A DNA stretch of 64,000 nucleotides from Ricinus communis (taxonomy: Eukaryota; Streptophyta; Magnoliopsida; Malpighiales; Euphorbiaceae). Positions 1 to 13,652 of this stretch are shown here, piece after piece (the first letter of the stretch is position 1; the number at the start of each line of letters is the position of its first letter). Made by a program: the position numbers and the translations under genes. The stretch lies in contig NC_063263.1 in assembly GCF_019578655.1 (NCBI RefSeq), forward strand, positions 7,822,001-7,886,000, read 5' to 3'. The notes below the pieces were generated by a model, which was given only the letters and a program-made list of their open reading frames with translations, was not told the DNA's origin and ran no database searches.

Positions 1-1556
1 TTTTCTGAAAATTGAGGAGGGTTCTGGAATTCAAATGTTTTTGTATACTATTTATCAATATTTAATATAATAATGAGTATCTAAATTAATTATATTTAAG
101 ATTAAATTTGAATATAAATATATTTTTTATAATTTTAACACGTTTTACAAATTTAACATGATTTTTTTTATTTTACCTATATTAATCGATACAATAATTG
201 TAAATTCAATTCTAACAATTTAGATTGACGTGGTAATTAGACTGAAAGTTATTTTAAAACGTGTAAAATAAAAACGCCATGTCATATCTATGTATGAGCC
301 ACATCAACCCCCAAAATATATCTTATATTCTACTTTTTAACTCTTATTTTCTTTTCTAATTTTCAATCCACTCCCTGCTCTCTCACAAGATGCTTCTCTC
401 ATCGGCATTAATCATACCTCTGCCCTATCCTCCTTTATAGCAAGAACACAATCAAACAAGACAAGACTTACATATAACACTTTCGATGATTCAAAGTATT
501 CAAAGAAATGAAAATTTCATACAAGGATAATCAATTCATCCAGCCATATAAGGCCCCATAGAAATGATACAGACTTTATATGTTTTAATAAAAATATTAA
601 ATAAAATAAAAAAAATTGGTGAGATAGGGATATTGGATAGGTCAAGCTAAATTCTAGCTTCTAAAAAACAGCTAAAAAAGTAATAATAAGTGGTGTGATC
701 ATGGCAGTAGCAATGAAAAAAATAATTAAATCTAAATTCAATAATAACAACTTTTCTTTTAACTAAAATCTAAGTCGAAAAACGGAGTTAACTATAATTT
801 AGTATCACATTTCTATCTTTTTACTAATATAAGCATTAAACCTATTATTAGAGTCAACCTTTGAGTCCTTGTAACTTATTAATCGGATATAGAACAACAA
901 CTTTTTAAGCTCCAACTCCTACTTTATCTTTATATCTCTATGACTTTTATAGTTTTAAGCTGGTCACGAATTTAGGTAAAATTTTCATTTTAACCCATTA
1001 TGGGAGTTGAATATTTTGGTGAATGAGAGAAAGAGATAAAATATGTAATAGAGAGAAAATAAATTTTAAAATAACGAGATTCATAAAGATAAAAAAATAT
1101 GGATATGAAGAGAGAGTGATTGTAGAGACTAAGATATTATTGAATGAAAATGGTAGAAATCATATATCAACATTCTTTATGAATCCAAAACAATATTAGT
1201 TTCCATCATTTGTAGTGAATGATTTTTTTATGTTAGAATATTTAGAGAAAGAATATATGATCTTTTTTATATATTTTTTAATTTATTTTATTTCTAGTAT
1301 AAGAATAATAATCAATCAATTTAAATTTCTTTTATTGAGCGGATTTAATAATGTATTAAATTGTAAATTCTTTAAAAAAGATAAAAGTAAATTTTACAAA
1401 ATCATGTCAATAGAACATTGCAATTTCTTTTTTATAATTACCCACAAAAGTTTTAATCTTAGTGCTCCTTACTTTTAATATTATATAACTAGTAAGAGAT
1501 TATTCGTATAAATATAAATATAAATATACACCATAAAGCCAATACCCTAAACATCC

Positions 1557-1817
1557 TTGTTCAATTATAAAAAAAGAAAAAAAGACAAGAAAATCTCCAA
1601 TATGCATCCGGTGAGAAAATCCTCTACTTCGACAAGGGAAGGCATACTTTTGAACAAGGGAAAATCGGCGTTACCAAAATCTAATGTCGGAAAGCAAATT
1701 CATGGGCAAAAGGCAAAACCTTTCTTTGAATACAACAATAATAAATATTTCCGCCACTTATGTCTGAAGAGTGGCAGTTTTTCATGGTCGGCTTTTCTTT
1801 TGCTTTGGGTTGCGTGA
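1557..1817 (+). CDS. possible small basic hypothetical protein (weak)
   Basis: An open frame of 86 codons lies in a locally less AT-rich patch. The predicted peptide is lysine/arginine-rich in its first half and ends in a short hydrophobic stretch rich in Trp, Leu and Ala. I do not recognise a family, a signal peptide or a conserved motif. No neighbouring exon extends the frame convincingly. An antisense ORF overlaps it, as expected by chance. It could be a non-coding patch or a decayed exon, so I list it only as a weak candidate. Confidence 0.12.
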   Translation: MFNYKKRKKDKKISNMHPVRKSSTSTREGILLNKGKSALPKSNVGKQIHGQKAKPFFEYNNNKYFRHLCLKSGSFSWSAFLLLWVA

Positions 1818-4366
1818 AGCATTTATACGCTACCAACAGTGGATACTTTACATTTAAACGATAAATAATAGACACATTAGACATTTAAATATCTAAGATT
1901 TTAATTTTTAAATTATTTTAATATTTTTATTTTTGTTTTAATATAATAGACACTCGGATGCTGTTTAATAATAATATTAAAATATCTAATATATAATATA
2001 AATAAATATAATATTATAAAAAATATAAATTAAGTTTTTTATTAAATTAAATAAAAAACTAGAATATTAAAATTAAAGTATTAAAATATGCATTTAAATA
2101 AAAAAAAATATTATGGATTGTCTTTCATTCCTGCAAATGGTACTGCTGCAACTGCAATTACTCAGATTTTACTTCAATAAATGCCATCTGAGATAAGTAC
2201 GGGCAGACCACTTAGTATGATAATAGGCATATGCCTCAAATTGAATAAGTTTTCGAATTCAAATTCCTTATTTATTTATTTATAATTTTAAAAAATCACC
2301 TAAGACTTATTTATTGATACTCATGACATAAATAAATTGAATTCAAGTTAAGCATACCCGATTTATTAATATTTGTAAGTGGGTCTATTTATATACTCAT
2401 TTTCTATTTAATTAAATTTATTACTAATATTTTTATAAATTGTAAATGACGTAATTATATTCGATTTGAGTTCAACTCAATATTAAATTAGCTAGCTAAA
2501 AACCTGATTTAATCTAATATTTGTAAGTTACTTTTTGAAAATAAATAAAAATAAAACAAACGTTATAAATTACTAAAATCAGTAAGATTTTTACTTATAA
2601 TAGTTCTACATCTTGGCTAACGAATAATAGTTTCATATTTACATAATTTGATATGACTTCAAACTATGAGACTTTCTTAGGTCCAAAATAATTTTTTTTT
2701 AATTAACACATAAAGTAAAGAAATTAATTTTTTTCTTTATAACAACTGATACCATTAGTTTCTACTATTTTTATTAAAATATCTAAATTTAAATGTGAAC
2801 TATTCATATTAATTTTGTTAGACATGTCAATTTATCAATTATTATCACATGATTTATAATTATCGAGATATAAATAAAAATAGAGATTTATACTAAATTT
2901 AGAAATACATTCAATAAAAATTCAGAATCTCCAAAAATACTTTTATCCCATCTTAGCCCTCACAAAAGCATCAGATTTGTCTTTATTTATTTTTTACAAT
3001 CTTTGGAATATGTATTTGTCCCCGTCCGCCAATCACTATGTGCCATGTATTTTAAATACTTTATCATTAAGCAGTAGAAAAGACATTTTTTAAAGTATAT
3101 AACAAATTTCTACGAGCACCGTGTACCAAAACATAGCCGAGAAAATTGCAACAAAAATAATAGAAAATGCATTTGAAAGAACTTCGATAGAGCGCGTGAT
3201 GTATCTTAAAGAAGAAGGATGTGGAGCCCCAGGGGTTCACGTGGTAGTTTTATTGTCAATAATTGATTAAAGGGTAATATTGTAATAAGCAGTAAAACTG
3301 CGCCGTTTCGATGATTAGGGTCCGCGAAAGATTTTTATTTACTGTTTTTATTTTTCACCTAGCTGCGTTGGGTCTTCATCACGCTCCTAAGTTGCGTGCA
3401 TATCAGTTTCCTCCACTGTTTAGGAATTTGTTTAATAATAATAATAATTAGAAAGACCATTAATTTAGGACAACACAGTGTATTTGTTTTTTTTTTCTTT
3501 TTTTACTCCAAAGAAAAAATAAGACCTTTTAGTATAAATGAAATATATTTTAGATTCAATTATAATTTTAGTCATAATAGGATTCGTAGTGGAATATAAA
3601 TTATGTATCCTTAACTGAATAAAAAAATATTTTATTATATTACAGAAAAATTAATTATATAATACATAAAAATTAAGTTCTGATAATATTATATATATAT
3701 GTATATATATATGCAGGATGATGTACATAAATTTTGGTATTTATTTTCATTTGTTAAGGGCACGTTTGGTGTTATTTTTGTCTGGTTTTTTATTTTATAG
3801 TCTTTCAAAATAAAATATTTATAATTTTTTTGAAAGAGATAGAAAAACATCTTTCCATAATTCATAAAAAAAGTTTAAAATATAATTTTTTCTAATTTTT
3901 CAAAAGTAAGTACTTCATTAAAAAAATAAATAAAAAATAAAAATTATGACACAATCAGGCCAAATTTCATACAATTTAAAAGTACATTTCCACTTATAAA
4001 ATGCAAAAAGCCAATTAACTTGCTGCTAATTTGTTTCACCCAAGATATCATATAGTTTGCTAATTATTGAAATTTGCTTAAAATAACAAATGTGTGTGGG
4101 TCTTGAATTCCTACTATGTTGCTTTCATAAACATTTACTCAGAGCACCAACCCTCTTTTAGGCCTTTTGATGGGTAATTCTTGTTTCCATGACCAAACAT
4201 ATGAATAATAAACCATGATAATTAATGAGTAACAAAAATAGGTCCCCAACTTGCTTCAGAAATCCATCTAAACTGTAGCTGTTAACTTCTATCTAAGTTA
4301 GATCCCTTTTTTGGTTAGCCATTTTAATTATATATGCCCCACATTATCATCATCACCACCGCCATT

Positions 4367-4370
<4 letters not shown>

Positions 4371-4409
<39 letters not shown>
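4371..4409. repeat. (TA)n microsatellite
   Basis: About 19-20 uninterrupted TA units lie in the intergenic region. This is a likely length-polymorphic site. No gene is attached to it. Confidence 0.95.
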
Positions 4410-4411
<2 letters not shown>

Positions 4412-7400
4412 CTTTTAACATGCTAAAGCCAGCTCATTTCTTAATTTCATCCAAACTATAATTGCACATTTTGGATTCTCATTTGTCAAAACCCATTTCA
4501 ACTTTTCTTTTCTTTTCTTTTTTTAATCTTTAGCAATGTAGCATCCCACTCTGTGCATGCATGTGGCCCATCTCTTGATAAGAGGACTTGAAATGTGAAA
4601 TTATTAGCAAGAAATTAGGATTTTGGGTGTTTGCCAAATAATTTTTAGAGTTTTAATAACAATTTTTCGGATTTGTGAGAAGTAGTGGATAAGACAAAGG
4701 GAATATTCAAAAGAATTGAAAAGTCACTCTATTATCTCAAACCTTAATTATTGAGTATTGTTTAAAATTGTAATTAATTTTGGAGAATAGGAAAGATTAA
4801 TGATATGTGAACAAATACAAGATGAAACAAGACAACAAGACATGTCAAGGATTTGGGGTCTTATGTTTCCACACTCTACAAATACTTTGCATGATCTCAA
4901 AAAAAATTAAAATATGGATTAATAAAATTAGGGTTTGCATATTGCATGCTAAATGGGAAACCATTATGGGTATTTCAAAATTATTTTTAACTAACAACAT
5001 TGGATAAAATTTGGATTGTGATGAAGGTGAGCCTCATTTCAAATTCAGTTTGTTAAGCTGTCTTTGAAAATAGCTTATAATAAGCTTTATATGTCAATTA
5101 AAGTTTGAACATGCATGTGAAATATTGTTGTTTGGTAACCTTTCAATTTGAGACTATGTAAACCAAATTATATGTAATTTGTGTTATGGACTGGTCCAAT
5201 ATTATTATTATTATTTTGCATGGATAGCTACTGATTTTGATGGTAAACTTGCTCTTTCTACTTCAACTTTGATGCTTGGAGTTGAGGAATTGATTAAGTG
5301 GTTGGTAAACTTCTTCTTTTTTTCTCTTACTTTGCTTCTCCTTTACACAAATCCAAATCTTAAAGCTAATACTACATAAAAACATAATATTTAAGTGTTG
5401 ATCAAATTAATTGTAAATTCAATGCTAAACTTAAAAGAAATGGACACATGTCGATTAAATCCTCGACAAATTATATTTGATAAATCAAGAGTTGTTAATA
5501 TTCTTGTTGTTGTGAATGAGGAAATATGTTAAACTTTTCTACCATAGAAGGCGGCAAAAGACTAATGTGGGTGGATCTTGTTTGTATGGTTTGGTGTCCT
5601 TAATTGACCAAACTTGATTTAATTGTACAATCTATTTGTTGTTAAATATGAGATTAGGACTACAAGTACATTTCCTATACTGGGTTAAGCAGATACATTG
5701 GGTGGGGGATACATATTTTCTTTCATTAGAAATGAAAGGAGCATTAATTAATCTACATTGCAATATTTATCAAAATGAACAATATTGCAATATCTAATAT
5801 TGTTTATGTAAAAATTGGCAAGAATCAAATATTAGAAGAATATACTAATTATATGTAATATTGAAGTTGTCTTTTACAATCGTAAAGATTTTAAATTTAA
5901 ATTTAAATAAAAGTAAAATAATAATAAAAAAAGTTGTCTAAGAAAAGATTGAGCAATTAGCATTAGTTGTACTTAATTTTGTATACTTCAAAATGAAGCA
6001 AGACCATATCAAGTCATACAATTTTATTTTTTTCAAAAAAAATATTGGTTTTTCTGTCTAAAAGCTCATAATATTAGTTAACAAACATGATTATATCATG
6101 ACCTCATCAAAATGCAAAAAAGAACTAAGGTGGTTGGTAATTGGGTTTATGTCCAAATCTCATAATGACAAATTGGAAATTAATCAAAGCAATAAAGAAA
6201 AAGAAAAAGAAAAAGAAACCCTAGATTATTTTTAACATCCATTTATTTGGAATATCCCAAACTCATTATGATTTGTCTCCTAGTGTCTCTTTTGCTATAT
6301 AATATTTTCATGTTTTATTTGGTCTGGATTGTTGCTTCTTTACCCAATCTTATCTTTTATTGGCTTTCTGATTAGGTCAAAGAGTGAGAAACAAAAGTAG
6401 ACGTAACTCTTTAATTTTTGGATAAAAGATAATAATAGCTTAAGAATTTTTATGAATTTTACAATGGGGAATCAACATTATCTTTTACTTAAAAGAATTA
6501 TTAATGTAAAGGCAATTCTTTTGATGGTTGATATCAATTTCCCAACCCATAAAACAACCTTACTCACACTTCACATTTCTTGAAGTTTTTATTCAACTAT
6601 CAGAGTCATTGTCATATTTATCGACCCTTTCTTTTCAGTAACAACCAACCACCAAAACAGTATAGCATTTAAACTAAATTTATGCTTTATTTTTGCTGTC
6701 CTAATTCTTTCTTTCTTTCTTTTTGAAAGCGTTTTAATTCTTTCTTGTGTTATGTAAATTTAGAAATGAATCTCCCTTGTTAACTATGCCAGTGAACAAT
6801 CGCTAGGTCTTTGACCCAGTTGAAGAATTCTAAAGAGCTCGGATGGAGATTTCAGAAGGATTTAAAAGGCAGTACTGAAATGTAATGCATACCCTAATAG
6901 AAAAAAGAAAAAGTTTAATCAAAATTCTGGGACAGATGCCTCTGCTAATTACTAATTTCTTTAGTTATTCACATGTGGTTGTTGGTTGACTAAATGTCTT
7001 AATTTCCTAATATATATACTATATACACAGCTGAGCTTGTTACCACACTCTCTATCACAGCCTCATGATTGTATTGACTTGTAAAACTCTTTACTTGCAC
7101 GATCCATATGCCCACGTTCTATGTTTCCAATTATATCATTAAGCGATTATAGATTCATCTATGCACACACCCTCTCACACGATTATACATTATTTCACAT
7201 CTATTAATCTTTTCTTTTTATAAGAAAAATTATGTACTCTCGCTGTTCGAAAAATACATCCTAACTTGTTTCTTCATTACATTATTTAATTGGGGCCAGT
7301 GTTGTTTTCCATTCCAGCTGGTTGCATATGATATATAGTTGTGTGTTACTTACTAAAATGGACCTCCTCCCCTCCCCTTCCATTTTAACCTAATCTTTCA

Positions 7401-9357
7401 CTACTGTCAAAATTCAAGTTCCTTCTGTGACCCAAATCCAATTTATTAATATTTGCCAAACTTCCTCTCCCTTTCAATTTTATTTAATTTCGTATCACAG
7501 CAACTTTTTTAAAAACAATTGGGGAAGAAAAGATTCTGCATGGGCCTATCCTAGCTACATGGAAAACCATTGTCTCCACACAAGTAATAGTCACTGAATT
7601 CATCAGTTTCAATTCAACTGATGAAGCAGGATGAGGATGAGGATTACATATCAGCATGAGAAAGTGGGACCATTGGGATAAAGGTATCAAGATGAAGGCT
7701 ACACATCAGCAAAAAGAGCATAGGCATAATCTAACACAACAGTTTGTTGATGCTGACAAAGGAATTGGAATTTATAGATCATCCAAGATATCACAAGCTA
7801 ATAATTTTAGAGTTGTGTTATATGATATTGAGATAAAACTAATCCGTAAATGAGTTTATATTGATACAAATTGTATAGTTTTTAACCTATTATTATACTA
7901 GGAGTGAAATAATTCATTCTCAAAGGTCCATATATCATTAACCGTGACGAACGCCTGCCAATTTAATTGAAATGTTCAAATACGTGATGTTTATCTTTCA
8001 ATAAAAACACAATAAATTAGTTATAATATTTCAAATGCGCATCAATTTTCAATTGAGAAATATAAAATAGGAGAATTCCCTTGTGGATGAGGTTGCCACA
8101 CATACACCAATCAGGCTAGCTATGGAAGTCACCATCTTGCCTCTTTTTTTTTTTTTTTTTCTTAGTTTATGGATTTGGTGGGCCATTAATCTAATCCGGT
8201 ACAACAGTAAATTTTCCTGATGTGGGCTCTAAAGGTTAAAGGTGGGTCCAAAATGAGTATTTGTAGGGGAGATTTTGTGGGAAGTTCAATTATCTGATGG
8301 ACATTTCTTATTCCCTAGGCCCATTTAGTTCGTAGAAATAGTACCCCAAGTTACATGATATTAAGCCTCCTTTCAAAATTTTTGCAAGCTTCGCCCACCA
8401 CCTATCACAAACATCCATTTTCATGATAAGAAAGGCCATGCACAACAACTATCTATGAGTTGCAAAAATGGAAAATGTATTTCTTCTCATATAAAGAAGA
8501 ATTCTAAAACTAATATACTTCTATAAATATCAAAAAATAAAAATTATAAATATCACTACTTTTTTTCTTGAGTTTTTCCTTCTTCTTCTTTCTCTTTTTT
8601 CCCAGTAGCTACCCTTTTTTGACTTTGGAATAATTTGACTGATTGCTGCATTGCATCTATGATATTGACATGTAATAAGGATTATCTAAAGCAATAATAC
8701 AAACTTATCAGCATTATGATCACAGCAATTTTAGGGGGAACAAAAGGAGATAATACATTTGGTGAATGTTTGGAGTGTCATTGGAGTAATAGTTTAAGAT
8801 TAGGCAGCTGAAAATAATAATACATTTTTCTTTCATCTCTTCCCTATTTCATTTTCTATTTTCACCCTCTTGCCTATTTCATTTTCTATTACAAGTGATA
8901 GAAAGGATTACTTAAAAATGGAGAAAAATGTATTTACTATCGGACTAAACCCGAGTATTAGATGCTTTAGCTGGCCAAGTTGGTGCTAACACTAGTCCTG
9001 GAAGGTAGTTAAAGCTTGGCATGCAACGGGAACCACAAGACTTGACCTTTAAGTTATCTTATAAATTAAGGTTGAAGCAGAAGGACCTCATTTTAAAAGG
9101 TAAGAAGCATGTCAACTTCAGCTCATAGTTGTCTGTATATTGCGTATTTATTGGAACGAAAGCAAACCCATGTTGTAAACATAGTAAAAATACGAGGCCC
9201 AAGTCTTGACCAGCTGCTCTTTCTCCTTTGACACTTGGAGGGTCCATTGCCAGGAGAAGGTACCCTTTTGAGTAAGCTATATCTTCTTTTCAAAAAGGGG
9301 CATACACGTCCTTATCATATCTATACGGCTTTTATTTATTTATTTATATATGCAAAC

Positions 9358-9383
9358 TTATATATATATATATATATATATAT
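9358..9383. repeat. (TA)n microsatellite
   Basis: Roughly 12 TA units follow a short TTTA-rich tract in the intergenic region. Confidence 0.9.
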
Positions 9384-12300
9384 TAAAACTTTTCTATAGT
9401 CGTGTATTTGACATCAAATAAAATTTATAGTTACAGAAAAGTTATTAAACGGAGATCTCAATGATAAAATTTATCTTGACTTAATATTTAATTATATTAA
9501 AGAAAATAATAGCATCTATCATATTATATAAATAAAAATGATAAGACAATAATAATACGGTAGGATGAAATATAGCATAATATATTTTTTTAAAAAAATA
9601 TATACAAATATTATTATATAAATGATTATTTTCTTAAAATGAGACTTACAATATTTATAAATTATTATAATATAGAATTTATTCCAATTCACAATTAGTC
9701 TAAATTGAAACGGGTATTTTATAAGACATATAAAACTTATTCTTATATAGAGTATAACTATAGATATTTTTATATATATTTAAATTCCTGTTTTTATTTT
9801 ATTTAATAATCAAATGATATCATAAGTCAACTTTTGTGAATCAATCATGGACCGAAAAATTAATTATACATGGACCGAAAAATTTACAAGGACAAAAATA
9901 ATGCTTTTCCTATGATATTGAAGATTCGAACTGGATCAATAAAAATGAGCAAGAAACTAACCTATATATTGTTTTGTAATCTTTTTAAGTGAGAAATTCT
10001 CATAATGACGACACTTTTCTTTAAAAAACTAATTATTTTATTCTTTTTCATTTATAACGTACTAATCCATAGTTTTGATTATCAGCGAACTATTGAATTA
10101 TCTATTTTATCGCTTCATAGCTTTATGATTTTATTTTTTTTGTAAAAAAAAAAGAGTCCTTCATAAAAAGATATATATAATATTGAATTTTATGAAACTT
10201 AAATTTTCTTAATTATTAGTCAATATAAAATGTGATATTGTCGCTGATTAAATTAATTAAATTTACTAATTGAATTAAAAATATAAAAAAAACTCACAAG
10301 CACCAAGATGAATGTATCTGTATCCTTTCATTTCCATTAATGGAGACAAATAGCTACTATCAGAATCATATATCATATGACCTATTGAGTGCAACAAGAT
10401 CACAATGAATTCTAACAATGCAACATTAAGTATAAGAAGATTGGAACTAGTTAGAAGATAAGGAGGAGGAGGATGATGACACTTCAGCTTTTTTCCAAAG
10501 TGGAGAGCTAATGCCTTATTCCATCACTATTTCTAAATTCTAAGGAGGACAACCCTTTATCAGTTATCCTTTTAAATACCATATAGCTTTCTGGTGTATA
10601 CTACCCATTTATAATGGATAATATGGATAGGCCTTATCATCCAACCCTTTCCATGGAGGTTTGTTCTTTTCACTTTTCCAATTCATTTGATTTTCTTTTC
10701 CAAAAGCAAGGACTACTCATTGTCAAAAGATTTTGTGACAAATTTTGGTCATGGGAACTTGGATATAAAGGCTTGAAGTGTCATAAAATAGTTTATTAAA
10801 AAAAGCAACAAAAATATTAAAAACTCTTCTCAAAATTGTTTTTCTATTAGCCTAATGATGCCAAATTGGACTTTAATCTTATTTAATTTTCAGGATTTTA
10901 ACAAAAATAAATTTATATAATTTTGCTCAAGAATGAAATAAAAAATTGTGGGACATCCTACTTTTGAAAATTTGAATTTTTATTTTTTGGAAACTTATTT
11001 TTAAAGAAAATATAACTTATTCTGCTTTGTTAAAAATCAAATTTTAAAGAGCAGCTTAAAAACAAGAAGGAAGAAAGGGGGAATAATAAAAGCCAAAAAC
11101 AGGTGAGAACAAATTGGGCACTGGAGAAGTTCAGAATTGACCAGTTTATCTTCCATTGAGATTGGGTTGCCACATATTCAACAAATGTTTATTAAATGAT
11201 CCATATCCGAAATTCTAGTACAAGGGTCCTCAGGGCTGCAACTTCTGTTGAAAGGCATGTAGAGTTCTTGTTCTTATTCATTAAATCCAATTTGTTTCCT
11301 CTCTTTCTCTTTTGTTGATCGCAAATTCTGTTAAGGATGTTTATGGAGGATGCATTGAATGGCCTTTAAGTAATTCCAAGAGACTAGATAGAGCAGCTCC
11401 AACCACAAATCTCTGCAAATTTTGATCCCTCATTATTCATCTATATTTTATTTTATTTTTTCTCTGCTTAAATATATCCAGAATCATCAATGAAAATACA
11501 TTTCAACTACCAGAAATTGACCACCACTTGCACTTTTATCATTTCATACAGAGTAATGAGATGATACTGATGTTTTCCTGTACACCCAGCTTTACTGATG
11601 TCTAGCTTACTTGCACGAAACTGCAGATATAAGGTCAGTTAAAGCAAAGAGACATGCTCGTAATTAGGTAAATCTTCCAATGATAATAATAAAAGAAAAA
11701 GACCATTATTGTGCAAAGTACTAGTGATAAATTTCCCAATATAATGCTTTAGTACTTTATCTTAATAGTACTGGAATTTTCTCTGAAAGATCTAATGCAT
11801 TTTGAGATTATATATCAGAAATCATACTTGAAACAACTCTTTTGGATCATGCAACTCCTTTGGATCATTACTGGAAGCAAAACATGAACATTTCAAGTCT
11901 ACATTGAAGTATCTTGCCTAGAAGCTGTGCATATACAACTAATTATCATAGACTTTATAAAGTTTATACATGACAGTTGAAGACTCCAAAATGTTGGTAT
12001 ATGCCTGTGCAACTCCAGCTTTATAGGCTATTGTGCTTGCTCACCTTGAAGAAAAGAAAAACATATCAATTAGTTAATGCATTGCAAAGGATTAATGCAG
12101 TTTTGAGACTTCAGTTTTTCAATCACTTATATACCAAAATGTTGCGGTTAAAACTGCATCATAGCAAAAATATGTAGGACTTGCAGAGAAGTAACCATAA
12201 AATGAAGAAGACTGAATAAAAATTTCCACCAAATCCTTTATTTCATAAAACATTAAAACTTGATTTCAGTTTTAGTCACTGCTAGTAGTGAAGCCCCTCA

Positions 12301-13652
12301 CTGACTCCCAAACTTTGACACATATAAAGGTTGATCACCAGTCCTTTGTTGGAGGGAGGTAAAAATACAAAAACATCCAGGTCAATCCAGCTCTAGGTGA
12401 GAAAATCAGATTAGGGGTGGTCATTAATATCTTAATGATAGGAAAAAAAATCAAGGTTTTCTCCTCAGACAAGAGGATGTCAGAGAAGGAGGAGTTCTTA
12501 GATGTATAAACTGTTTTGCCTTCTTATGAGACCGAGGATACTTTCAAAGTTTACAAGTAAACTGGAAAAAATCCTCAAATTTTTCCCAGGTCTACCGTCC
12601 TAAGTTCCAACATATGTAGAAGAACCAATGCATCAATAAAGGACATCAAGCTGCAAAATTAGCAAATTAAAAGTATCTTAGGAAGGCAGAATAAATTCTT
12701 GCGCAAGTCATGCTCTTTATGCTGGATATCTGAATGCTCAACAAGCAAAATAGCAGGCTAAGGCAAAGAACAGAAGAAAGCCACTCACTAATCAGCTAGT
12801 TTGGTGCTCTCTAAATACGAATCTAAACTTTGAAGAGCCATTGTTGAATATACTTCCAACGTTTATATCAATTCCTCAATATAGACATGTCAAATATAGA
12901 AAAATGCTTCTTGGCACTTCTATAAGCCATAGTTTTGAAGAGAATTTTACATCAAATTCCTGTTGCACCTCCTAGATGATAGAAATGCTCAAAACTTCCA
13001 GAAATAAGGCAATACCACCAAGACGACTGACTATTAGGCAATTGTGTGTGCCTGGGTGGTGTGCACTGTATAACGGATGGAGGCTCGTTAAGACACAAGC
13101 ATACAGAGCTGCAAATGAACAGAGTACAGGTGGTGCAGGAAAGTGCAGAGATTCAAGAACATGCCATGTTAGGATCAAGTATCACAATGATACAGAGGAG
13201 GATTAGAGTAACAAAGACATTAGAGAGAAACACCAGGAGAGAGTGGATGCAAAGAGCCAATAGATACCTACCTCAAGTTTATGAGAAGCATCTATAGGCA
13301 AGGCTATGTGTGGCTAAGCATGTGTTCATACATTAAAAGTAAAAAAGCTTGGACATATTTTCATTGCATTTCTCTTTCTTAGAAACACAGCAGTTTCACC
13401 AATTTGACTTGTTTCTTCGTAGAGGCTTCACGCCTATTTGCTTGGTCTTTTGTACAGGTCAGCTATTATTGATTGACCTTGTCAACTAAGTGAAGCACTG
13501 ATTGACCTCAGCCTCCTAGCTCTCTTGGCCCACAATCTACAGAAGTGCAAACTTGAGACGTCGTGACATGATCAGTGCATTGATCCATGTAATGCCCATG
13601 TCCCGCAGTTTAATTGACTATTAGGTGGACAGGGGAAGGAGCTGGCATGATT

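Larger units (their letters stand above)
1..13652. other. gene-poor intergenic region
   Basis: I can support no gene here. The sequence is very AT-rich with short, lineage-unrecognisable ORFs (largest about 60-87 codons), homopolymer runs and AT microsatellites. The stretch at 1,560-1,810 is less AT-rich and holds an 86-codon ORF. The stretch at 3,190-3,400 is also less AT-rich and carries a CACGTGG G-box. I see no splice-joined reading frame and no protein family match in either. The part nearest 13,650 is the downstream flank of the Mini-RNase III gene and may include its 3' untranslated region. Confidence 0.6.

Noticed and set aside
10614..10799. Short ORF beginning MDNMDRPYHPTLSME with a possible donor after it
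   Set aside because: It looks a little like a first exon, but I found no second exon that continues it and no family match.
12972..13297. Overlapping 68-83 codon ORFs on both strands
   Set aside because: No recognisable motif, no splice continuation, and frames overlap on both strands, which suits chance open frames downstream of the Mini-III gene.
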